A stretch of DNA of 64,000 bases from Gnetum montanum (GCA_015680685.1 MNCI01006916.1:96195-160194), one strand, 5' to 3'. Positions 1 to 11,115 are shown, counted from the first letter of the stretch. A program made the numbers and translations. Notes: generated from the sequence alone by a model not told the origin.

Positions 1-83
1 CTTAGTCCTTAGAATTCAACTAGATCATGTGTGGACGCTTGTATTTGTATGGTTGAGCATAGGGATACCTCACTGCTCATCAT
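1..83 (+). repeat. 5' LTR of A1, final 83 bp only
   Basis: It ends in CTCATCA, one base before the primer site. It aligns with the end of the 3' LTR at 8868-8950 with about ten differences. The start of the LTR lies before the window. Confidence 0.88.
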
Positions 84-101
84 TGGTGCCATTGCCGGGG
101 A
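84..101 (+). other. Primer binding site of A1, tRNA-Asp type
   Basis: The 18 bases TGGTGCCATTGCCGGGGA differ at two positions from the complement of the 3' end of plant tRNA-Asp, counting the added CCA. The site lies one base after the LTR end, the same offset as in A2 and A3. Confidence 0.8.
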
Positions 102-219
102 CTTTGTTGTTTGTGCACTAATTAGAACTTAGGAAATCTTTCTCATCATTGGAACAAACCCTTAGGGTTAGTTACAAATATATATATATAATAATATATA
201 ATACATTGCACATTGAATA

Positions 220-2560
220 GAAAATAGTGTTTCACCGCCTAGGTCTGATACAAGGAATAATCGAGGGCATAGTACACATGATAATCTACCAGTTCCTCAA
301 TAGTTTCGCATGGTATATGTTCATCTTGATGAGTATATACCAAACTTTATCTTTATCCTCCACCAGGATAAACAACTGCATTGGCAAGATTTAGAATGTA
401 ACATAGTGTTACCTCCAGATTGCTTAGTCTTGAGCATGCTTCTTCATGATCTCACATGAATTGGTATATAGCACTTACAGGAAAAGTACGTTATGCATGA
501 TCATGACTCGAGAGAGTATCAACTCATAGAGGCACAACATTAAAGGGATTTACAATAGGAGAGAAATTATGAATCCATGAAGGAAAAGATGTTGCAGAAT
601 GTCCCACATGTCCTAAGTGAAAATGAGGGTGGTGAACCTGCCTCAGGCAGTCACCCACACAATGATGTTCCTCCTATTGACTTTGGTCAAGGGGTTGTGT
701 ATTAGAATCTTTACTCAACTATCCATAACTCGGATTTTAATACCAATAGACATAAAGGGTCTGAAAAAGGAACACGAACACATGACAAAGATGAACATTC
801 TGATCCTAACCATGATCAAGGCCATGACCATTGAAGAGAAGCAGGCACCAACATGGTGACGGTCCTCCTTCTTCTTCACCTTCATCATCTCCTTCACCCT
901 CTCCTTTAGGATGTGGATGCAATCACAAAGAAAAAGACCATGAGGATAAGGGTAGGAAAAATGGGAGTCATAGACAGAATAGTTGAGAAAGGGAATGAGG
1001 GCACTCTAGGAAAACACACCATGAAAGAAGGGAGAGTAGGGAACAACATGGGCATCATAGATGCCATAAACAAGATGATCATGATGAACCCCTACTTGCT
1101 ACTCAAAGTATGTTAGACATAACTAAGGCTGTTAGGATCCCAAAAAGGCACCAAAAGGATAGTAGGATCAAGAGATTAGACATGAACAATATCTCACAAT
1201 TTGAAGGGGAATACAACGCTGATCCTTAAAATCATCTACAAGCATTTCATTATGCATGTGCCTTACAAATCATAGAAACTGAATGGCAAAAATTAAAGTT
1301 GTTTCCATGGATGCTAATTAAAGAAGAAAAAAGCTAGTACTAGTCCTTAGACCTAGAATCCATTCATAGGTGGAGTACCATGTTAGAATTGTTCAAAAAT
1401 AAGTACCAAATGTACTCCTGAGTGTCCAACCTCTAAAAGAAAATCCAAGGCTGGAAACAAGGAGGACATGAACCCTTGGATGCTACCATGGGTCGATATT
1501 ATGCATTGTTACATCATTGTCCCAACCATGGTTATTTGCAAATGGATCAACTATGCCATCTCATAGATGGGCTTAGGCATGAAATGCGAAGAACCCTTGG
1601 GACTTATGCCCAAGGAAGACTATCCGAGCTTAGGACTTATCAAGTAAAAAGATTATTGGAGTAAGTTGCTAAAGAGGAAGGTGAGTTATGGAAAAGAGAA
1701 AGTGCAGAGGAATAAAATAGAGATCCTTTCCTCCGAAAGAAGGGAGTAAAATTTTGTGAAGATGAAGAAGAGTCACCACTCGAAGAGATGGTGAATAGGA
1801 AAACTTTGCCCATTCAAAAAATTGCATCAGAAGTATTAGCAAAGGTGGAAAAAATGTGGGACTCCCTAGATGATAAATTTCAAACCATTCTCAAAATAGT
1901 AGAGTCTAGAGAGTAAGGTAGTGAACGGGAAAAGAAAAAAAAAGAGAGAAGAAAAATATGCAAGTAACAAGGGTAAAGACAAAGTTTCCATCATCGAAGA
2001 GGTTGTGGATTTGGATACAGATAGTGATAGTGGATGTGAGATATGCCAATATGACCATCCTAAGGGATGTTGCCCTGTAATCTCACATCTGTAGGAGTCT
2101 AGGATGTATGCACTTAACCCATGATTAAACAAAAGGAAAACACCCTCAAGGTTACTTTATCCTCAAGGTAATCCAAGGCAGTTCCACCAACCCTTAACAT
2201 ATTATCCAAGTGGAACTCCACCACAACCAATCGAGTAGTATCAACAGTAGCAATACCCACAATTATGGGGAATGCCACCACCACGGCAACAATATCCTTA
2301 TTGGAAACATGACCCATATGGATATTATGTGTAGTAGCCAATCTCTCCACGTGACTCTATTGGTCACATCACTCCTCAACCTAACTACCAAGCCCATGAG
2401 TACCATAGGACTCCTTATCCTAGGGGTGACATTCCATAGACATACTATCCTTCCCATTCAGCTACACCTCTTCCGCCCATATCTCTATTAACACCTACTC
2501 CAGCTATGCACGGTGAACTCCCTATCTAGTTGTAGCAACATAATGTTACAAGGACTGTTA
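220..2560 (+). pseudogene. A1 gag (degenerate)
   Basis: This is a decayed capsid/nucleocapsid polyprotein region. It aligns with A2 gag: both contain NVPHVLSENEGGEP or a close variant near the N-terminal third and PPIDFGQGVVY soon after. A capsid core follows (open piece at 1476-1664, including a GRYYALLHHCPNHGY stretch). Then comes an acidic linker and a short cysteine knuckle CEICQYDHPKGC at 2035-2070, and finally a Pro/Tyr/His-rich tail. The start codon found in A2 and A3 is lost here. Stops and frame changes occur throughout, so no functional Gag is expected. The assignment rests on position and on similarity among the copies in this window. Confidence 0.75.
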
Positions 2561-2592
2561 ACTCTCAATCTACTATTGGTTCTAACAACCAC

Positions 2593-3516
2593 ATGAAGAA
2601 AAGACCTTTTTTTAGAACCAACAGTCCAACTAAGCCCTTGCAACCACAAGCAGCTAATCCTTTAGATGCCTCACTACCAATCAAAACTTTGGAACTCCCT
2701 TCAGACCAAACACTACACCCAATGCATACAGTCATGTTAACTCATGTTGTCACTGATTGGATTAAGGCCAACCATCTTCCTAGGAAATTTTCTAATCCTA
2801 GAAGTCCTCTTATATATTTACAAATCACTGGGAATGAATCGTGCAATGCTCTTTTGGATTCAGGTTCCAGTGTCAACCTAATCTCTGAAGAAATATAAAA
2901 AGCCTAGAACCTACCTCCACTAAAAAAGAGTAACATTCATTTAGAGTTGGCTGACCAGTCCATCATTGTCCCATTAGGGCTAGTGGAGGACATTGTCACC
3001 ACTGTTTATGGATGGTCATATCCAGTTGACTTCCTAGTGATTCAAGTAAACAATGGTAAGGGGGACTTCCCAATCATAATGGGAAGAGCATGGCTAAGCA
3101 TAATTGTCTTGTGCCTAGGAATTTGTGATCTTTCCCTAGAAATATCAAAGAAAAATACATTTGGAAAGATCAAGAAGAAGAAAGTTCCATGCATCGCATA
3201 TAGTGGCACAGGGTGTAACTGCATGCAGAAGACATGGTTTGTACAATGTTTAACATTTCTTGCATGCAATCAGTGTGCACAAGTGACTAATATAAAAAGA
3301 TGCCTGTATGCAGCAGCCACAAGACAAGAAGGCACCCAGTGGCTAATAGCTGATCAAGAGAGTAGTTCAACTATATGCATAAAAACAACTGAGGGCTTGA
3401 CTTGTGCTTACATCGATAGCATAGACACATTAGAGCAAGTCCATTGCCAACTTCCAAGTCTTGATAATGAAAATGTCAATTGGAGAAAGTTGGAAATCCC
3501 TGATAAGTTTAAGTAG
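2593..3516 (+). pseudogene. A1 pol, aspartic protease region
   Basis: This encoded the retroviral-type protease that processes Gag-Pol. The first open piece (2593-2898) ends with the active-site block LLDSGSSVNLI, with the catalytic D-S-G intact. After one stop the same frame resumes at 2947-3516 with the second conserved block, IIMGRAWL. It is then followed by a linker rich in Cys and Lys. It is in frame 1 with the RT downstream, so the original was one continuous Pol frame. The in-frame stops show it is dead. Confidence 0.8.
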
Positions 3517-3537
3517 GAGCCCCTTGAGTTAAAAACA

Positions 3538-5130
3538 TTGCCCACCAATATGGAGTACACATTTCTCAAGAATGAAAAATTGGTAATCATTAACATGAAG
3601 CTCTCTCCTCAACAGAAAGAGAGACTGTTGAAGGTGATAAATAAATGGTTGAAAGCCTTAGCTTGGTCATATTACAAATTAACCAGAATAGATCATAGGA
3701 TATGCCAGCACAAAATTTACATTGACCCCTCCATGAAGCCTCGACAACAACCGCAGAGGTGATTGAACCCAAAGCTTAAGCAAGTGGTTAAAGAAGAAAT
3801 CGAACAACTTCTAAAAGTTGGGTTCATATACCCCATTGATGATAGTGAATGGGTTAGTCCCTTAGTTCTTGTGTATAAGAAAGGAGGTAAATGGATGGTG
3901 TGCATAGATTTTATGCTACTGAACATGGCAACATTCAAAGACCATGTTCCATTTCCATTCATTGACCAAGTCTTAGACACCATTGCAGGGCATCGCTACT
4001 ATAGTTTTATGGATGGGTACAATTGGTACAACCAAATACAAATAGCCCCAAAAAACCAAGCCAAGACTACATTCACCAATTCTTGGGGAACATTTGCATA
4101 CAAATAGATGTCTTTTGGCTTATGCAATGCCCTTGCAATGTTTCAACGATTAGTTCTAAGCATATTCCAGTAGCAGATAAGAAATGGTGTGGAAGTCTTC
4201 ATGGACGACTTCTCCACATACGAAGTGAACTTTGATTAAGCCTTGGATCAGTTAGAGTAAGTACTAAATCAATGTGTAGAAATCAATTTAAGGCTCAACT
4301 GGAAAAAACAACATTTAATGGTCCAAGAAGGCATCATATTAGGGCATAAGATTTCACAAACAGGAATAGAGGTAGACTCTAAAAAGATCAAAGTTATCCA
4401 AGGAATCACTCGGCAACCTGAAATTGTAAAAGATATATGGTCATTCCTTGGACACACTGGCTACTATAGAAGGTTTATTGAGAACTTTTCAAAGGTTGCA
4501 AAACCATTGGTTGAACTAACAAAAAAGGGCGTACCTTTCAAATGGACCAGGGAATGCAAACTAGCTTTTCAAACTTTAAAATAGAAGCTCATAAAAACAC
4601 CCATTCTACAAGCTCTTAACTGGTCCAGACCATTCCACATAATGACTGACACATCCAACTATGCTTCAGGAGTCATACTTACATAGTTAGATGACCAAAA
4701 ATGTCCTTATTACATCCACTGTGGAAGTAGGAGTATTTCTGGTGCACAACTTAACTACACGACAACAGAGAAAGAATTAATAGTTGTAGTGTTTGCACTA
4801 GAAAAAATTAGACACTATGTCTTGGGCTATAAGGTATTCGTGCACATGGATCATAATACAATAAGGTTCCTAATGAATAAACCAACGGTGAGCCTTTGCA
4901 TCATACGATGACTCATAATCTTACAAGTGTTTGATCTTACAATGATTGATCGAAAAGGCACCGAGAACATAGTTGCTAATCATTTATCTCAGTTGCAATG
5001 GGACAACAAAGAGGATGAGTATCCAATTTTTGATCACATCCCTGATGAACTCCTCTTTGTAGGTGTAGTAACTAATCAATTAACCATGGAAACAAACTAG
5101 TATAGTAGTATTCTCACCTATCTCCTTACA
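3538..5130 (+). pseudogene. A1 pol, reverse transcriptase and RNase H
   Basis: These are the RT and RNase H domains. Open pieces at 3538-3762, 3763-4107 and 4318-4584 are in one frame, separated mainly by TAG/TGA stops. Visible RT blocks are a KKGGKW then CIDF block, KDH then PFIDQ, a DGY-YNQI block and VFMDDFSTY, which carries the metal-binding DD pair. The thumb contains LGHTGYYRRFIENFSK. The RNase H part has MTDTSNYASGVIL with its first catalytic Asp, then TTEKEL and a degraded HMDHN block. At least one stop (near 4170, FQ*QI) equals CAG in the relatives, a C-to-T change. Confidence 0.82.
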
Positions 5131-5149
5131 CAAAAAACACCATAAGAGT

Positions 5150-6211
5150 TAAATGCTAACAAGAAATAATAGTTCTTTCACCGAGCCAAGTATTTTTTGG
5201 AGATCAATGGGAAACTTTATAAAGCATGTCCCGATGTCTTGGTTTGATGGTGCGTTNATGGGGAATTGATTTTATGGGGCCCATTACACCAATGTCTAAT
5301 GGGAAGGTTTACATCATTGTTGCTATTGGCTACTTTACAAAATGGGTAGAAGTAGCCATTGTTAAGGATTGTACATCATCTATAGCTACAAAATTTGTTC
5401 AATAACAAATTGTAAATAGGTTTGGCATGCCTTGTGCACTTAATTCTGATAATGACACACATTTTATAGGTGCAAAATTTCATATGCTAATGCAATGTTT
5501 AGGGGTTGAACACAAATTGACTACTCCATACCACCCTTAAGCGAACAGTCAAGCGAGGTCACCAATAGGGAGATTACAAAAATATTGACAAGAACTATTA
5601 GCAAGTATAGGAGATATTGGAGCACCAAACTAAATGATGCTATTTGGGCATACCGTTCCACATGGAAACTCCCTATAGGCTGCTCTCCCTATGAGTTAGT
5701 GTACGGGAAGCTTCCAACATTCCCCATTCAAGTAGAACTCCATACACTATCTATGGCATGTGATCTCAACCTTGACCTTGATCTAGCACAAAAATAATGG
5801 TTAATGACCCTTAACTTGCTAGATGAGAACTAATTAGTCATCCTATCATCTAAAAAATTGCACAAGGCCTTCAATAAATGATTTCATGACTTGAAAATTA
5901 GGAAAGTTAAATATCAACTAGGAGATAAGGTTCTGTACTAGAATCCCACACACATGCCATAATGCACTAAACTTCAAACGCTATGGAAAGGACCTTATAT
6001 AATTTATTTAGCTTTTCCTTTAGGGGCCATAATGATTTACAATCCTAAGAGCCCAGATAAGAAATTTTTGGTCAACATCCAACAAACCAAACCTTTCCAT
6101 AAGCTTAGAATAGGCAGTACCAATACTACGTCTATTGGTGGACAACCCTGCTCATTATTTCGGATCTCCTTCTTCCAACTCAGTCGAGGGGGAGATGGCC
6201 ACCAATGCTAA
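5150..6211 (+). pseudogene. A1 pol, integrase (HHCC region missing at a gap)
   Basis: This is the integrase that would insert the cDNA. The sequence runs from the RNase H-integrase linker to a degraded WCV, then the single N at 5257, then directly into GIDFMGP of the catalytic core. The roughly 230 bp that in A5 encode the zinc-binding HHCC segment are absent exactly at the N, so the loss is probably an assembly gap. Downstream, the second catalytic Asp lies in the SDNDTHF block. A frame change follows, and an open piece at 5585-5797 covers the end of the core. The C-terminal part ends at the conserved GGDGHQC then a stop at 6209-6211. Confidence 0.78.
5257..5257. other. Single-N assembly gap inside A1 integrase
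   Basis: Comparison with A5 shows about 230 bp of integrase missing at this N, so the N stands for a real gap of unknown length. Confidence 0.7.
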
Positions 6212-8087
6212 CCATTCTAAGCCCTCAGCTCTTTCTTTTTGTATTTTTTTTATACATTTTTGTTTTACACATTTTTTTTCAATTTTATTTATTTCTTTTT
6301 ACACCATTGTTTACATTTTTTTCTATTTCTTTGTTTGATTTACTCTCATTCATCATACAATAAGTGCTCATGATGGTGGATTGTAGTATAATGGTGTTGA
6401 TTATTAATATTGGGTTTTTACCTTTGATTTTCAATGTTGATACTATGATATGGTTCTTTTGATAAAACAGGCAATGAGTCCACATCATCCATTCCTCCAT
6501 TCAACTCTATGGTCTCCCTTGGTCTTGAAAGTGTACTGTCCCTTTTTCTAAATAAACTTATTAATGAATTGGTCACTTTGTATTCTTGAAACCAAGGAAG
6601 GATTCAATGTTTGAAAAGGATGTGACTTCAAGGGGATTCGATGCATGTGTGTTGGCTATTCTCTTGGGTACTTAGATGCTTTTCATGGATTCTCTACCAT
6701 TCTGCCGATGACCAAACATCAGGAAGTCAAATAAATCAAATAAGTCTTTGCATGGTGTGGTTCTCATGCAAAAAAAAGAAAAAAAACTGGTGAGAATTCA
6801 AAGAACACCCCTTAAGACATAATAAAGAAATCTGGGCTACAAGCACTAGTTATGACACTGGAAAGACATGTTACCCATGCCTAATCCCTCTAACTAAGGC
6901 CCTTTTTCGCTTCCTACTTCCCCATCTTGCTCTCCTTGGAATGGTGGTGAATCTTTGGAGAAGAATTCTTATTGCTTCAAGGGGATGGATTGGGCAAGTG
7001 TATTGATGTGAGGTCATTGAATGTGGTTGGTTTGAATTTGGATTTGGAATGAGTTCTACTTAGTCACATTAACTATAAAATACAAAAGAGACTTTACACA
7101 ACCTTGCTCTTGGGATTCCATTCCATTTTCTACTATCCATCTTTCTTCCCATTTTCCACCTCATTACTGGTTTTATGATTAGTCTATCTCCTGGTTGATA
7201 CATTGTTATTCTTTGGTAAATTCTTGTAGGTAAGTCTTTAACCATTGTTTTCATATGTCATTCTTAGAGCCTACGAACTCTTTAGTTTGTGGGTTTGTTA
7301 GGGCATAAAGGGCATGATCCTACTCTGGGGAGGATCCACTAACATTCCTTTATGATGCAATTGTTAAATTCTTCTCCTTAAACATTTCTTGCAACCAAAA
7401 ATTTCTCATTTCATCCCCATCCATGACATCCATTTTATTGGCATTGTCATTGTTATTTTTTCCATTTTTCTTGTTCCCTATACTTTTCCACCTATTTCTA
7501 CTGGAGGTTTGCTCTTATTCATGGGGGCCTTGTCATAAATTTTTCCATTCTACTACTTGTATCACCCCTACACCTTGGGTAGTTATCAGTGATAAACCTC
7601 TAACCCAATTTCTGCCATAACCACAACCCAGCCAATGCACTTTATATTGAAGCAAGATATCAACTGCATTATGGTTTACTTATCCTTGCTCATTCATGAC
7701 TGTGTTGTGTGTGTAGATGGCAATTACATGAACTATGGACTAGGATTGGAGGAAGCACTCGGAATGGACTGGAGGTGGACTGTTTACACCAGGAAGAAAT
7801 TTGGTCATGTGGCTATGGATAAACAATGGAAGGTGCAATCGCGACATCGATAGCAACATGCCTCATTTTCTTTACTCTCTCTTCAAGCTATTGGATAAGG
7901 GTTTGGATGTCATCTATGTATAGTATTCACCACAAAGGGCATGAACACCAATGTTGTAATATGTTTGTCGATCTATTCATCGGGCACTTTGAGTTTGTTA
8001 TTGTTTATCATTGTCAGTTCTCATTTAGTTAATAATCCCATACCTTTCCAATATCTTTTAAGGAACTTGAGGATGAGTTTTCATTCA
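6212..8087 (+). other. A1 post-integrase region with conserved blocks
   Basis: This is about 1.9 kb between the pol stop and the polypurine tract. It has no long ORF. It shares several blocks with A2, A3 and A5: one starting GGCAATGAGTCC at 6470, one GGGCTACAAGCACTAGTTATG at about 6834, and one GGGCATGATCCTACT at about 7310. At 7700-7719 a TGTGTTGTGTGTGTAG runs straight into ATGG, looking like a 3' splice site ahead of a start codon. In A3 and A4 the third ORF begins at the matching place. Confidence 0.6.
7699..7719 (+). promoter_or_regulatory. Splice-acceptor-like YAG|ATG in A1
   Basis: A T/G-rich run ends in TAG followed at once by ATGG. The same arrangement is at 34513 (A2), 27388 (A3), 58427 (A4) and 60226 (A5). 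Here the ATG opens only a very short frame. Confidence 0.35.
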
Positions 8088-8099
8088 GTCATGGGGGTA
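8088..8099 (+). other. Polypurine tract of A1
   Basis: GTCATGGGGGTA lies immediately before the 3' LTR start TGATGAG. The same motif precedes every LTR of this group in the window. Confidence 0.75.
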
Positions 8100-8950
8100 T
8101 GATGAGCTACAATATCATGTCCGTGATATCGGGTACACAATATCACATTCATGATATTGGGTACGCGATATCGGAGCCTTCCAAGTGATATCGCATACAC
8201 GATATCGGGGCCTACCTCATTACCTATAAATAAGAAGCAGGCACACTTTTTTTGCATATTTAGTCTTAGTCCCTTACCCAAACTCTTGCCTTTTTCCCTT
8301 TCCAAAGATAGAATTATTTCTAAGTGCCCGCAGTAGGAGTCATAAAGTGAATGGATCTTTATTCGAGCATTGTGTACTTGAGCACACCATGTGTACGACA
8401 ATAAAGATGAACTTTGTGATAAACCTTGCATCATTTAGAATAGATTAATTAATATTAATTACTATTATTTAATATTTTCCTTAGTTAATTAATGTTCTCT
8501 CTCTCACCCTATAATTCTCCTAAGTAACCACACTCAGTACGATCACTTCGAGCATGCGTGTAACACTTGGTAACCCAGTAACGATTAGCATTTGGTAATC
8601 CTAGTAGTGTTGCACTAGTTCAAGATGTGTACGGTAAGTGAGAACGGATGTTGGTGTTAGGACTAGTTAAAGCATAGTTGAGTGGTTAAATCAAAATTAG
8701 TTACTTAGTTATCTCTCTCCTCCCTTTGTAGCACTAGGATATAAAAACATAAAAACTATAAAAATCATGTACCTCAAGTTTACTTAACCATACAATCATG
8801 ATATACAAGTAAGCTTGGGAAGACAATGATTGATCAACCCATCCTTGTTCCATAAAGGTGCATATGCACTTAGTCCTTGGAATTCAACCAGATCGTGCGT
8901 GGATGCTCGTATTCGTATGGTTGAGCATAGGGATACCTCGCCGCTCATCA
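8100..8950 (+). repeat. 3' LTR of A1 (851 bp)
   Basis: It begins TGATGAGC and ends CTCATCA, with TG...CA termini. The start of U3 holds the GATATC-box array (8111-8206). A TATAAATA promoter box is at 8225-8232 and an AATAAA polyadenylation signal at 8400-8405, giving a plausible U3-R-U5 plan. The right flank is CTAGG; the matching left target duplication lies outside the window. Confidence 0.88.
8111..8206 (+). repeat. GATATC-box array in U3 of A1
   Basis: There are seven RATATY hexamers at 8111, 8125, 8139, 8153, 8167, 8187 and 8201. Spacers are exactly 8, 8, 8, 8, 14 and 8 bp. Neighbouring boxes with their spacer form near-palindromes of 20 bp. The spacers often hold GTAC. Confidence 0.85.
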
Positions 8951-9203
8951 CTAGGCTTAGAGTTTATTCAACCATGTTTACTTTATGAGAAATTAAGGGC
9001 CTACAACATTAACGAATCATACACCTCACTAAGAGCTAAACCATACATTTGTACTTCACTAGCTCAAAGTGGGAAGACAACAATCTCAAACTTAACCTAA
9101 ATTACTAGCATAATAATATTGTCCATCTATGGATTATGATCTAGTTGTGCATTGGCATTCATGACTTGTATGATAGAGTGTTGGGATACTGCACTGCTCA
9201 TCA
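8951..9203 (+). repeat. Tail of an older LTR interrupted by A1
   Basis: It ends GGGATACTGCACTGCTCATCA, the terminal pattern of this LTR group. It matches the last part of the LTR ending at 12574 over about 240 bp. No primer site follows, so it is a 3' or solo LTR. A1 inserted into it; its left part lies outside the window. Confidence 0.65.
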
Positions 9204-9399
9204 ACCACACATGGTGAAAAAATCATTTTTAGGTTAATTTTTGAAGACTATATCTCCCTTGCTATTTTGAGTTTGAAGGCAATCTTAGACTCATTGGAAA
9301 GCTTTTGAAAAGATCTATTGGCCTATAAAATGTTAGCTTAATTTAGTTCATGTCATTAGTCAAATTTAGCTTGGAAATTTATCACTTAGAACTATTTGA

Positions 9400-9640
9400 T
9401 TTTATCGTAACACTTCATCATGAGTCTTGAAAGACTATCACAAGTCATTGTTGATAACCATGGATTATTGTGAAGTCATGGTTGATATTCTACAATAAAT
9501 TTTGTAGCCACAAGAGGTGGTGACCTCATGGATTGATTTTGTGAATATCATGACTTACCTATGAGTCATGATGTGCTTTACCACAAGTCATAGTTAGGTC
9601 ATGGTGTTGTAAAAAATTTGCATTTTTGAAGGTTCTAAAG
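9400..9640 (+). repeat. CATGA-TCATG dyad-rich dispersed repeat, copy 1
   Basis: Several AGTCATG/CATGACT dyads occur, including CCACAAGTCATAGTTAGG. The order and orientation resemble 46920-47290, where CCACAAGTCATGGTTGGC is followed by a similar A/T-rich stretch. Confidence 0.45.
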
Positions 9641-10884
9641 TAAAATTTAAAAGAAACTTGATTTATTAAAGTCATCCCAAGCTCTTAAATAACCTTTGAT
9701 AAAGAATTAGTTTGATTGATTTAAATTTTGTGGAAAAATATATTGGTCTTACTTTAATGACCTTTGGTCTTCCAATTAGGATGTTGAAACTAAACTACAA
9801 TGAATTTTATGAACATACTTTGATGATATTATTGATGATGAGATGAACTAAGATATTGTTGATGAGAATGTTAGTGAGAGTTGATGATTGTTGATTAATG
9901 AATAGAACTAATGGATGAATTGTTAATCAATAAAAACTGGTGAGCAATGATAATTGATGAAATGTTGAAAAAATTAATGAATTGGAAAATTTTCATAACA
10001 CATTTAATCTTATTACTGAATTCTATCATACAATCATATTTTTCCCACATATTTATAGCTAATTGATGGGGCCATAATGAAATATGATGGGAAAAACCTA
10101 TTTTCATGGAAAATGAATTGGAAATTAAATGGACATGAGAGACTAGGATCATTATTTAATTAATGTTTTTGTAAAAAAAATAAATGGAATTTCCAATCTT
10201 ATCTTATATGTCATAAGAATTCAAATATAATTTACTTAGCTTTGGTTCCTAATGAAGTATCCAGTGATAATTTTATATCTTTTTGTAAGCCTAGATGCAC
10301 AATGTTATTTGTGTGTACTTAAACCTATAGTTTGAGCTTGTTTTGGTGAGTGTTGATGCATCATTAGTGTTTCCTCACTTAGTTTCCTACATCATATGGT
10401 ATGTTACATTATCTTGTATGCTACCTCACTAGGTGTGCAACCTCACCATGTGTACTACCTTACCAAATGCCCTCCCTCACCACTTCTATTACAAATTTGA
10501 AAACCATAAATACTCAAGGAGAAAAGATCAAAATCATCTTTGGATTTTCAAATTATTTTAAAAGTAATAACTTCTTCTCCTTTCTTACGTAAGTACATAA
10601 TTTATTTTCTTTGGTATTTTTGAGTTATCATTACATTGTGTAGTAAGACTTTGTTGAAGTGATGCCATGCTTTTGTACCTTAGAATTGTTTAGTCAATGC
10701 AAGGTCAAGTGTTCAATGAATAAAGCTCATTTTTATTTTATTAAATTTTTTAATTTCATCTTATTGAACCTTGACAAGAACATATCATTAATGAATTTAT
10801 TTGTTAAATTTAAAAATTATAATTATTTTAATTCCTTTAGATAGATTAGCATAGTTCTATGGAGCTTTAGGATGATTTTTCCTT

Positions 10885-11115
10885 ATTTGAGGAGGTCATA
10901 CCTATAAAGAATGGTATTGGGCCATCAAGGATGTATCTAAAAATATTTTATTGCTTTTATGTGTTAGTATCATACTTGTCCCATAAAGGATGGTAAAACA
11001 GTTTGCATGTGTGTTAGATTTCAATGTTACATTTATCTCATAAGGAATTATATTACAATGTGTTTTATTTCTTTTTCATGTATTAACATTACACCTCACC
11101 CATAAGGGATTGCAA
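10885..11115 (+). repeat. Degenerate tandem repeat, about four copies
   Basis: Blocks near 10885, 10962, 11012 and 11080 each carry a TGTRTTAR...CAT...CCATAARGGAT pattern, with spacing of roughly 50-80 bp. It is AT-rich and non-coding. Confidence 0.35.

Larger units (their letters stand above)
1..8950 (+). mobile_element. Element A1: Athila/Tat-like Ty3/gypsy retrotransposon, 5' end outside window
   Basis: The order is LTR tail, tRNA-Asp-type primer site, gag, protease, reverse transcriptase, RNase H, integrase, a 1.9 kb non-pol region, polypurine tract and full 3' LTR. The first 83 bases match the last bases of the 3' LTR (about 8868-8950), so the window opens inside the 5' LTR. Protein motifs are seen in order: LLDSGSSVNLI (protease), FMDDFS (RT) and the RNase H and integrase blocks. 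The domain order with integrase last and the KDH-FPFIDQ and FMDDFS blocks fit the non-chromovirus Athila/Tat branch. The Athila-type insertion ahead of the IDF block that I know from flowering plants is absent. Many stops and frame changes make it non-autonomous. It lies inside an older LTR whose tail follows at 8951. Confidence 0.9.

Noticed and set aside
84-101. tRNA gene fragment
   Set aside because: It is the complement of only the 3' end of tRNA-Asp next to an LTR, as expected for a primer site; no tRNA gene was seen in the window.
7423-7620. Short hydrophobic ORF in the A1 3' region as an envelope fragment
   Set aside because: Not conserved as an ORF in A2 or A5; hydrophobicity follows from T-rich sequence.
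8111-8206. CRISPR-like array because of regular short repeats
   Set aside because: Repeats are 6 bp palindromes with 8-14 bp spacers inside a plant LTR; nothing fits a CRISPR array.
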